The position numbers and the translations under genes were made by a program. Below the pieces are notes generated by a model, which saw only the letters and a program-made list of their open reading frames with translations, did not search any database and had not been told where the DNA came from. From positions 46,350,044-46,414,043 of the forward strand of contig NC_072897.1 of NCBI RefSeq assembly GCF_027943255.1: a stretch of 64,000 bases of DNA, read 5' to 3'. Source of the stretch: Anastrepha obliqua (taxonomy: Eukaryota; Arthropoda; Insecta; Diptera; Tephritidae). How positions within the stretch are numbered: the first letter of the stretch is position 1; the number at the start of each line of letters is the position of its first letter. Shown here piece by piece: positions 20,030-29,931 of this stretch.

Positions 20030-21201
20030 TCTTTTGGTGCCAAGGAGCCAAGAAGGTCGCTTCTTAACACATCAGTGCCAAAGATCTCAAACCTGATTCT
20101 AGCGAAGGCGGGGCAGACGCCTCAGGAAGTGCTCCGCCGTCACACCCTCCTCTTCACAAGCTGGTAGAGTACACTGTCTGAGATGCTCAACCTTTCCATG
20201 TGCTTCGCCCACAGAAAGTGGCCTGTCATCAGCCCAACCACCCGTCTGCACTCCCCTCTGCTTAATGACAGAAGGGTTTGCAATAGGACATGACGGGTAA
20301 CATCAGTTTAGTCCATCTGCACCCTCTCTCAGCCTGCTAAGCTTGCTTGTGGGTTGTAGTTACCCATTTGCTAACCGTGGCTTGGATGGCCGCATAAGGG
20401 AGTGGCAAAACGGGCTCTGGGCCAAATAAGTTGGCCTCAGAGCCCATCTTAGCTAAGCAGTCGGTTTCGTTACACGGGATATCTACGTGTCCCGGGATCC
20501 ATGTTAGCATCAGGCTATTATGCCTACCGACATAGTTCAGCCTCGATTTATCTGACTCGACTACCCCTGATGTGGCTGGGGGGCTGTCTAAGGCAATAAG
20601 CGCAGTTTGGCTGTCGCTGCAGACACATAGAGATCTGCCTCTCCATCGGTTTTCCACAACAAAGTTCATCGCTTCTTGAACAGCCTACACCTCCGCTTGA
20701 AACACAGATGCATGTATTCCAAAAGCCAAGTGCAGTTTTGTCTCCCTTGGTTCCACATAGACCCCAGAGCCGGAGCCATGTTCGGTCCTGGAGCCATCCG
20801 TCAAAATGCGAAAACAGTGTTGGCCGGGCTCATTTTCTGAGTTTGACCATAACTGACTCTTTGGCAGCATTACACTGTATCTCTTTTCAAGTACGACTCT
20901 TGATGGCATGGAGTTAAGGGTCATGGAGAGAATCCTTGGATCGAAGTCCATGCCTTCTCTTTTTTCCAGTGCCGGACAGGGACCGTACCAATTCCCATTG
21001 TGTTTCAGCCTGCAGATGACCTTCAAGGCCTCTCCTTGGATGAAAGCATCGAGGGGTGGTAAACCAATCAGAGCATCTAATGCCGGGCCTGAAGAAGTGG
21101 GAAAAACTCCGACGCAACAAATGGCCACAGTGCGATGTAGTCTCGATAAGCTCCTCCTGACCACCACGAGAGAGAGTGTACTTATCCAGACACTGACGCA
21201 T
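20030..21201 (-). pseudogene. LOA-like LINE copy 2: RT thumb, RNase H and Cys/His tail
   Basis: Pieces at 20914-21201 (after the palm), 20685-21167 and 20337-20669 (RNase H), then 20030-20336 (tail). RNase H landmarks: FRILTDGSRTEHGSG, an EAMNFVV-like helix, VCSDSQTALIALDS, and LTWIPGHVDIPCNETDCLAK. In the last, the usual GNE.AD.LA is altered to CNE.DCLA but keeps an Asp. The final stretch near 20150 has the cysteine/histidine tail and ends LLGSLAPKDLL. At least three frame changes separate the pieces. Confidence 0.78.
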
Positions 21202-21235
21202 AGGTGATAATAGGTCTTATCATAGCCAAGTAGAT

Positions 21236-22422
21236 CTATAGGACCTTGCTAAGAGAAAGACCCCACGTTTTCCCAAAGACACCTTTGCACTGCCGGGAAG
21301 CTGTCAGTGGTTTGGATGTCTCTGTTTCAACGTGTGATTTCCAGAGAAATTTACTATCGAGGATTACTCCAAGATATTTGAATTCTTTGGTTAGTTGTAA
21401 TGTGACTCCTTTTAGCTTAAGCAGAACGAGTCCATCAAGCTTCCTCCTTCTAGTGAGGAGGACAATACCAGTCTTGGTGGGATTTGCCGATAGCCCATTC
21501 GCACAGCACCAAATGTCCAATCAGATCCAGATCTGCACTTTCCTGCAGATGTTCATAAGCGAAGGGCCTGTTACCAAACAGACAACATCGTCCGCATATG
21601 CTTGTGCGTAGACTCCCGAATCATTTAAGGTGGTGAGTAGAGGAGCGACGATTCTTTGGGCCAGCATCGAACGAATACAATTCACTAGCATCTGGTCTAC
21701 GCCATGCTTGCTACACATACTGTCAAAAAAGGCAATGTCAAACGCCCCTCTATATCTAAAAAGATGCCCATAGCATAGTCGCTACTGTCGATGGCCAGCT
21801 CTACTCTAGCAACATGGTTTTACAGTGCCCACTCGCAGGATTTTCCACTTTGATAGGCATGGAAATGGAAACAGAGGGTGAGCCTTCAGCGACTTCTAAA
21901 GTATGCGCAATTCCACCAGACGTTCGATTCTTTTCAGCATGAAAGAAGTCATGCTGAGTGGTCTAAAGCTTTTGGGGCTGATGTAGTCATCTCGGCCAAC
22001 CTTTGGGATGAAGGTGACCCTCACCACCTTCCAAGAGCGTGGTATGTATGCCAGTGCCAGGCATGCAGAGAAGATGTTCTTCAATGCTGCTGTCACGGAC
22101 TCTGCGCCTTCCTTCAGCATGGCATGATATATTCCATCTGGTCCGGGCGACTTGTAGCCGCCAAAGGATTTTATGGCAAATCGAATGGCGGCCTCAGTCA
22201 TCACAGATCTGGCAACGTAGCAATCATCCCGAGCAGGTGTAGCAGCTCTGCAACCGCCTCCGACAATAAGGGCTGTTGCAGGCTGACGCTTATCTGATTA
22301 CCAGGAAAGTGAGATTCCATCAGCAAGCTGAGTGTCTCACTTTGCCGCTCCGTGAAAGAGCCATCAGATTTCCTAAGTGGCCCATGCTTTGCAGTTGGAT
22401 CCCTTTTCAGGATCTTAACCAA
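21236..22422 (-). pseudogene. LOA-like LINE copy 2: reverse transcriptase
   Basis: Four minus-strand pieces. 22201-22422 is the RT front (KHGPLRKSDGSFTERQ). 21896-22204 has FGGYKSPGPDGIYHAML and FRPLSMTSFMLK, the first palm motifs. 21521-21718 has the catalytic YADD box in AQAYADDVVCLV. 21236-21520 has NPTKTGIVLLTRR and FKYLGVILDSKF, the motif after the palm. The region between 21720 and 21895 has frameshifts. All catalytic landmarks can be found, but not in one frame. Confidence 0.82.
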
Positions 22423-22467
22423 TTTTGCCTAGTCACTCAGAGATTCAATACCGCTGCAGAGTTCCCC

Positions 22468-23537
22468 CTATGAGGCTCTTTTCGATTCCCGAATAAGCCT
22501 CTTGTGGTTCTCCTGAACATCACGGTATCGCTCCCACTCCTCAGCAAGATTAGTCGTGAGGGCCCGGTTAAGAAGCTTTCTTGACTCACGCCTAAACATC
22601 TGGAGCTCTCGATTCCACCAAAGAACGGGAGTCCGGTTAGGGAGAGTTCGCATTGGAGAGGCTGACTCAAAACATTCAGTTAGGGCAGCGTTGAGTTTCT
22701 CAACAGCCGCCTCAATGGCCTGTTCTTTTGGAAGTCTTGGTGGCTTCTCGTCCAGGTCCCGCAACACCCGTCTAAACTTCTGCCAGTCTGTTTTTCTGCG
22801 GTTTCTAGAGGGCAATGGCATTTATGCCTCCTCGCCACACTGAAACTCAATGTACCTGTGGTCTGAGCACGAATCTTCGGCTAGGACTTACCAGTTCTTG
22901 ATGACCACCCAAGTTTTGAGTTTGATAGAGGGAGATCAATCACCTTGTGGCTTCTAGCAGTTAACGATCATTTGCTGTGAGCCCTTGCTATGTACATACG
23001 TCTAGGCAAGAGGACGCGATAAATTCGAATAGTCGAGAGTCCCGTCCATTGCACTTATTGTATGCTGGGCATTAGCATCGCAAAATAGAATAAGGCCCAG
23101 ATTGTGCCGCTCACAGAAGCTCACGAGACTAGTGGCCTTCCCAGGTGGTGGACCTTCTAGAGCATCGTAAGGAAAGTAAGCACATTCAATCACAAACTTC
23201 GACCATCCGCGTCTGCCTCTGTAACACACCTCAGTTGCTACCAGGTCTTGGCAACAAAATTGCTCAAGACCCATCACAATGAGATGGGGTAATACTATAG
23301 GACCAGTCCTAGGTTTACTTGAACTCCTGTTTTATAATAACGTGGACCTTTTAACGCGCTTAAGCCACAGAGGCGGCCCCTAAAGACCCAGGGCTCTTGT
23401 ACTGTTGTTATGTGGGCTAATGTGTGCAGCTGGGTAAGACATCTACTGAGGAGTGCGGTAGCGGCTTTGCAATGCTGCAAGTTAATCTGGGTCACCGTCA
23501 AGGGACGGTAGCTACAGGAACCGTTCGTGCCAATCAT
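22468..23537 (-). pseudogene. LOA-like LINE copy 2: endonuclease and linker
   Basis: The minus strand at 23295-23537 gives QINLQHCKAATALLSR and TTVQEPWVFRGR, with the catalytic Glu in QEPW. 23002-23277 gives YFPYDALEGPPP and FCDANAQHTI (normally CDANAHH). The SDH end expected around 22830-22990 is decayed. 22468-22821 is the linker to RT with PVLWWNRELQMFRRESRK. This is the AP-endonuclease type that nicks the target site. Frameshifts separate the three pieces. Confidence 0.78.
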
Positions 23538-23577
23538 TTGGAAAAGACGTGAAAACTGACCGTCCCAAAGAAGAGAC

Positions 23578-24627
23578 TCAGACGGTTCCCGTACCGTAAG
23601 TCAATGACATTAACAGTGGCCTCATCCACTCGCACCACAAGAGCAGCCCCTTCCTTTTCGTCCCGGTTTTTGCACTTGGTGTGGAATTCTGGGCACGTAG
23701 ACAGGATAAAACAGCCGCCGCAGACAGGTCTGGATTCGGAATCCAGCAGATGGACTTCCTGAGGGGTACGCTCTCTTCGCTGCAGACTACGAAACGAGTG
23801 GTCCCCATGGGGGCACGTTTTTGACCACGGTCCTGATCCACTCGAAGTTGGCCAGAGACGCGCATGTCACCCTTATGGTGCCGTCCTTTGTCTCATACCC
23901 CTTCGCGTTGGCTTCAGGACCGGAGGCAATAACCTGACGCATAAGCCGACTTTTGCACTATTTGATTTCTGCATTCGTCAGCTGATGGATAGGCCCCAAG
24001 TTACCAATCACAGCCACAGGTCGTGGGCCAGCAGCTTTCTCGCTCTAGGATGGCTTGGCCGCATCCTTGGATGTGCTTGGGCGAATGTCCAGATCACCAT
24101 CCTCCACTGTGCTGGACTTTTTGCCGTACCTTGGGGGGTCGTGGCTCGGCTATTAGCAGCACTGCAGGGCAGGGAGAGTTACTGCTTTCAGCCACCGGCC
24201 TTCTCCGCTTACCTCGAGAGCGAGATAGCTTGGGAACGCCCGTCCCAACCGAGGATTCAGTATCTTCCGTGGATGTTATTTTCACTGACGGAGGTCTTTT
24301 GGAAGACGCAAAAGGGCCGGCAGAGTCCCATGAGGAGTCCCTTACCACGCTCTTCGATTTCCCAGTTTCTTTGGGAGGTCGTGCCGCCACCGAAGAGACT
24401 TCACAACTCAAGCCCTCCGAAAAAGGGAAACGTTTTTCATTCTCTGAAGAAGAGGAGATTGCGATAGCAACTCCCGCCTCCTCCAGGATGCGCTCATGCT
24501 CATAGAGCTGAGCGACTTGGGTAATGGTTGGGCCCACCAGAATCCATGCCCCTGCCGCCGAAGAGGGTGTATTGCCACTTTTGTGAATTCCACCTGGAGT
24601 AATATCCTCTGTGTTGTTCATTACCAA
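23578..24627 (-). pseudogene. LOA-like LINE copy 2: ORF1 (Gag-like)
   Basis: Two pieces: 24094-24627 starts MVMNNTEDITPGG and is a Ser/Pro/Lys-rich low-complexity N terminus; 23578-23865 is a basic C-terminal piece in another frame. ORF1 proteins of these LINEs bind the RNA. I see no clean CCHC knuckle, so the call depends on position directly before the endonuclease and on composition. Confidence 0.55.
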
Positions 24628-24879
24628 GGATAGTTTTTATTCGGAACTCCTCCCTAGCCAGTTTGGTTAGGGGAGTGCGATAATAACCTATGCATCGCTC
24701 GTGAAAAAAATTGTTTCTCGTCTTTTCACAATGTGAAAATGTGGTTTTCAATGGAAACACAATAAATGTGTTATTATTATTACTATCCCACGCCACTCTC
24801 CCCCCGCATACCGCGTGAGGCGGCGTCTACTTTCACCGAACAGTTGTGTCAGTTTCAGGCTGCAAGTGTCGGCACTATT

Positions 24880-26605
24880 GTTTTTTGTGTTATTTAATTG
24901 ATATTTATGTCAGTGTTTTCCTAACAATGTAGCATGTTTTTAAAATTGCTGATTTTTGTATCGTGTGATGAATAATTGGTTCGATGTTGAGTTCCTTTAA
25001 GCAAATGGGATTGTTTTTACAATATTTTACTTCCATATTCGTCTTATTGCTTGCTACATTCTTTAATTTTTTCAAGATATTTTCAGTGTATATTGGTATC
25101 ATTTGGGGTGCTGATTTCCATAAAATATGTAGTTTTGTTTATTTTATTTATTAAAGTAATATCCGTTCTATTGCTCATTATAGTTTTATCGGGGAATGTT
25201 CTTCACTGTCTAAGATGTTTGAAGGTGTATATTTATAATTTGGATCATTGTTTTCTGTTAAATGTTGTTTATTGACTATTTCTTGATGTATTATTTTTGC
25301 AAGTATGTTGTGTCTATGTGTAAACTCTGCGCGTGCTGTGTCTGGCTATATTTGGCATCTTCAACATTTGTAGTTAGTAATAATCGGGTTTTTTATTATT
25401 GATTTTGAACGGCGATTATAAATCCTTCCGTTTCAGGAGGAAGCTCTCCTCTATGAAGCCAGGCATAACTGTTCATTTTGTCAATATTTGGATCTTCCAT
25501 AATGTGTAGGTGTTTACCATGTAGTTGTTTCTTTTCTGCAACTGTTGTTAGGGTGATTGTTATTTTGTTTTTGAGCGTAGTGCTTATCTGCAAGGACTAT
25601 TGCTTTGTGTAGATCGGATGTGTGGGTGTGGAAAAGTTGTCTTAATTTTGAAATTTGGTTATTGAGAAGGTTTTGGATATCAATTAATCCTCTTTCTCCT
25701 TCTAGTCTTGGTATTGACTTGTCTACTCTTTTTGTGTTTGACTTGGGGTGAATTTTTCTATATTTGGTAAGTTGTCTTCTTGTTGTTCTTTCCAGGTTGT
25801 CAATATCAGTTTTGGTCATGTTCTTCCATGTTTTCAAGTCAGTGCATCAGTCAATTTTTCTTTCTCTATGTATAGCACATTCCATTTGTTGATGCCAAAG
25901 CTGATGAAAGTGATTTTTAAAAGTTATTTCAAGTGTGTTTGTGTGGATGCGTATTGTTTAATGTCGTCCATGTGAAGCAGTATTTTATTTTGTGTTTTGT
26001 TTAATTTTTCGACTTTTATATTGCATCCATATATGTATTGTTTTGTCGAGTGCGTTGTATTTGTGTTTTCCATTTATTCATTGGGTGTAGAAAGTTTATA
26101 ATTCTGGGTGTATTTTGTATATCGAAACCCTTTTATAAGTCAGCTATGTGGCACAGAAACGAAGGCTTTTTGGTAGTCTATCTAGCTTCTATGTAGGTTT
26201 CGTTGCTTTAACGTCTTTTGTTTAGTAATTTTTGTGTTAATTATAAGTTGCTCCTTGCAGCCCTGTTTTTTTACATCCTTTTTGTTCATAAGTTATAACG
26301 TTCTGCTGTGTTAGATGCGGTTCTATTTTTGAGGAAATTGTGGAGATGATTATTTTATACAGTGTAGCTAGGCATGATATTGGTCTACAGTTCGAAGGGT
26401 TGGTAGTTTCATTATTTTTTGTTTGATGTATGTTTTGACTATTGTAAAAAATTATAGTAGGGTTTGTGGTTGATCTATTAATTTGTTAACTGCTACTGAT
26501 AGAAGATGATGTATTGAAGTAAATTTTTTGGTACCAGAAATTTTGTATGCTGTCTATAAGTTTTTCTTTATAGGTGTCCATTATTTCGTCCTATGGTGTC
26601 CAATA
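24880..26605 (-). pseudogene. R4/Dong-type LINE, copy 1 (RT and restriction-like endonuclease)
   Basis: Going right to left on the minus strand: a RPISCLATLYKI block (26390-26430), EQKGC (about 26270), an RT catalytic box HMDDIKQYA (MDD at 25963-25971), a TRRQLTKYRKIHPKS block then ERGLIDIQNLLNNQI (25514-25837), LHGKHLHIMEDP and WLHRGELPPETEGFI (25396-25520), RHNILAKIIHQEIV (about 25290), and a C-terminal region ending QKSAILKTCYIVRK (24905-24960). This order, with a MDD box and a C-terminal endonuclease region in place of an N-terminal one, is the R4/Dong/R2 type. Stops and shifts throughout. The right end meets RTE copy B. Confidence 0.72.
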
Positions 26606-26609
26606 CTGT

Positions 26610-28225
26610 CGTTTACTCCGGTGGACGAGCGTCTCGCAATAATCCGCATCAAAGCGCGATTTTTCAACATCTCGCTAATTTGCGTCCACACCCCGACGGA
26701 AGAGAAGGGTAATGCGACCAAATAATCCTTCTATGAGCGCCTGGAACATCCCTATGAGCGCTGCTCCCGCCACGGCATAAAAGTCGTGCTTGGCGACTTC
26801 AACGCCGTGGTGGACAAGGAGGGAATTTCTTGTCCCACAGTCCGAAAATTCAGCCTCCACAACGAAACATCCGGTAACGGACAGAGGTTGATTGACTTCG
26901 CGGGTGCCCGAAACATGGTAGCCTGCCGCACCAGATTCCAACATAAGAACATACACCAAGCTATATACTTGGTTGTTTCCTGATAAAAAAAACGCGAGAC
27001 CAGATCGATCATGTTGTAATTGAAGACATGTGAAGACATACTTCTTGTGTTTTAGATGCAAGTACGACGCTACCTACGAAACGAATGTTTGACATCGAAA
27101 AGATGAAATCACAACAGACAGCCAGAAGATTTGCTACTCGACTCTCACACTTGCTCTTAGAGAGTACTACCCAACAATCCGGCATGCAAGAGCAATGGAG
27201 CAACATTTCTCGTTCTCTCCCGAAGAAGAAATCGGATTCCGGCGAGCCCGAAGAAACAGTTGGTACGACGAGGAATATCATGCTATGTGGGATCGCTATC
27301 GAGAGCTAAGAGAGGAAAAGATACGTGTTATCAGAAAGAAAAAAAACAAGAGGTCGAAATACGTGAGTGCGAGGAGCTTTAGGTGCTGGCCAGCAGCGAA
27401 AACACCCGGAAATTCTAACCGAGAGTTCGGTGGCTTACAGAAGGTTTTAAGACCGGGGTGCTTTCCTGTAGGAAATCTGGTGACTGAAATCCAGAGCATA
27501 CTTAAATTATAGAGGGAACACTTCTCGAACCTGTTAAATAGTAAACAAAGACGGAAATCTCGTGACTGACATCCAGAGCATACTTAAATTATGGAAAGAA
27601 CACTTCTAAAACCTGCGCATGTCACAGAGAATGTCAATATCCCGATACCCCAATCGTTGACGACGGAATTGTCCTTCCGCTACCCGAACGGGAAGGGATG
27701 AGAACTGCGATAACGCGACTAAAGAAGAACAAAGCCGTGGGCGCTGACGAACTGCCGGCTGAGCTATTCAAACGTGGCGGCGAGGAGCTGGTAAGGCGCG
27801 TGCATCAGCTTTTATGCATAATATGGTCAGATGAATGCATGAATGCCTATTGGAATTTAAGTGTGTTCTGCCCAATCCATAAGAAGGGTGATACTGCAAT
27901 CTGTGCCAACTATCGCGGGATAAGTCTTCTAAATATCGCCTTTATAGGTTCTACCGAGCGTATTATGTGAAAGGATGAAGCCCATCATTAACCAACTGGT
28001 TGGACCTTATCAGTGTGGCTTTAGACCTGAAAAGTCCACCATCGACCAGATATTCACAATACGCCAAGTCTTGCAAAGAAACCCGCGAAAGAATTATCGA
28101 CATACACCACTTTTTCGGTGACTTCAAACTGCATTCGACAGTACGAAAAGATTTATCTGTGTGCCACAATGTCTGAATTTGGTATCCCCGCAAAACTAAT
28201 ACGGCTATGCAAGATGGCGTTGGCC
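26610..28225 (+). pseudogene. RTE-like LINE copy B, broken at both ends
   Basis: The plus strand matches the family frame from the endonuclease (TPVDERLAIIRIKARFFNISL, in broken frame, with GDFNAVVDKEGI) through the linker and RT front (AITRLKKNKAVGADELPAELF, CPIHKKGD, YRGISLLNIA). It stops inside the RT just after FGIPAKLIRLCKM-equivalent sequence at about 28215. It carries a partial tandem duplication of about 75 bp (27480-27610). The 3' half and the tail are missing, so this is not an ordinary 5'-truncated insert; a later deletion or rearrangement removed the end. Confidence 0.82.
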
Positions 28226-28249
28226 GATATTTTGTTCCACACGTAATTG

Positions 28250-29931
28250 AGCCATACCAATATTATCATAATAAAGAGAAATGACAATAATTTCCTAAAA
28301 AAATTGTATTTTATTCAAAATCAACACCGGCCCTTGGAACTTAACCACCCTTTATCTGGTCTGTTGCAAATTATTGTCTTATCAATGTATATGGTTCTGT
28401 CCCAGTATAGTATATTTTCGTTCTTTGTATAGTTTCGGTTATATATTGATAATACGAAGTTGTGTTATTTGTTAAATTGAGAATTGTGGCTTTTTCTTTG
28501 TGAATAATTTTGGTTAATGTATCGTGTCTGTGCGTCTGTGCGTGTATTTTATCACCGCGAGCATTGGGCATCCTGATCTTATGTGATCTATTGTTTCTGT
28601 GTGAATGTTGTATTTACGGCATCTGTCGGGTGTGATGGTCAAATCCTTTATTATGTGTTTTCTGGTTTCCTGTTGCTATAATTTGGTCATGTATGCCAAT
28701 AATGAGTCCTTCTGTTTTCGCTTGTAGATCCTCTTAGCCACGTGTATGTGTTTTGCTGGTCTATGCTGACATTGTTAACTGCAATATATGTGGGTGTTTC
28801 CGTGTATTTGTTTTAGTTGCCATGCTGCTAGGGTTTCTTCTATTGTGTATATTGGTAGGGTTACGTTTTGGTTGTGGAGATTAAGGGGCGTTAGTTTTTT
28901 GTCTGCTAGTATTATTGCTTAATGAAGTGCTGCGTTCTGCTTGTAGAAGTATGTTCTTAAATTATTTATTTGGTTGTTGTGTAGATTATGGATATCAATA
29001 AGTCCCCTTCATCCCTTTTTTCTGGGGTTTGTAATATATCAATTTATTTCAAAGAAATATATTATTGCTATGTGCTCATGGTGTTAAAAATGATTTTCGA
29101 GTGTAGGTAGCTTTTCAAGATATTTAATACGTGATACATACGCAGCGGTTAATTATTTTTTATTGTTGTATGATCTATTTTATATTTTGTTTAAAACCTA
29201 AGCATTTATAAAACTCTTCTTCTTTCATGTTTAGGAGTGTTTCGCGGTTTAGTGTTCTATTGTGCTTCTGTCAGTTCGTTGTCCGCGTTCAATATGATGG
29301 GTTTTGCTTTTATCTACAATATTCCGAAATCCATTTTTACGTCTGTAGTAAATTTTTCAAGTATATTTATTTATCTTTGTAATTATTGTAAATTTTTCGC
29401 CTACAACTTTACGTCCTCCATATATAATAAGTGATTTATTTTACGAATGCTTTCTTTTTGATTTTTCATATTAAATCCATATTCTGTTTTATTGAGTATA
29501 TTTGAGAGTGGATTCAGACCTATGCAGAACCACAACGCACTTAATGCATTTCCTTGGAATATTGCGGTTTTTATTTTTAGTTGTATCTGTTCTTATAATT
29601 GTGGATGGGGATTGTAAAAGTATTTTTGTTGTCCAGTTTTTCATATTTATTTTAAGGAAATGTATGTATTTCGGGTGTATTTTATTTAACTATATCACTT
29701 TTACAGTTATGTGGTATTTTGTCGAACGCATTTTTGTAGTCAATATAACACGTATATAGGAGTATGCAGATTCCGTTGCTCTTTAATGGCTTATTGTGTG
29801 ATCGTTTGGTCTATTATTACATGTTCTTTACAGCTTTGACTTTGTTTTATACATCCTTTTTGTTCATTTGTTAAAATACTGTTGCCTATGAGGTGAGTGT
29901 GTATTTTTTGTTACATTAATGATGTGATAAT
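28250..29931 (-). pseudogene. R4/Dong-type LINE, copy 2, main part
   Basis: Minus strand, strongly decayed but in the same order as copy 1: a GDLLISII-like scrap of the GGRGLIDI block at about 28990-29030, an EGLIIGIHDQII block near 28690-28730, and RRHDTLTKIIHKEKATI-like sequence at 28490-28560 (copy 1 has RHNILAKIIHQ). Many stops. Its right-hand continuation lies at 32586-32645, because RTE copy C inserted between the two. Confidence 0.62.
29918..29931 (+). repeat. 14-bp target-site duplication, left copy
   Basis: AATGATGTGATAAT, identical to 32586-32599; flanks RTE copy C. Confidence 0.92.

Larger units (their letters stand above)
19910..24650 (-). mobile_element. LOA-like LINE, copy 2, nearly full length
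   Basis: The minus strand carries ORF1, endonuclease, reverse transcriptase, RNase H and a Cys/His tail in order, ending in a poly(A) tail (T run at 19911-19920 on the plus strand). It has many frameshifts and stops but few large deletions, and serves as the reference for copy 1 at 9706-16178. The 5' edge is taken near 24650, just before ORF1; leader sequence may extend to about 24860. I did not find a convincing target duplication. RNase H after RT and the QINLQHCKAA endonuclease start suggest the LOA/I/R1 side of the LINE tree; the clade is not certain. Confidence 0.85.

Noticed and set aside
24760..24785. TAA-repeat target of the R4/Dong-type copy 1
   Set aside because: A TTATTATTATTAC run lies about 100 bp from the estimated end, but I could not show that the element ends there.
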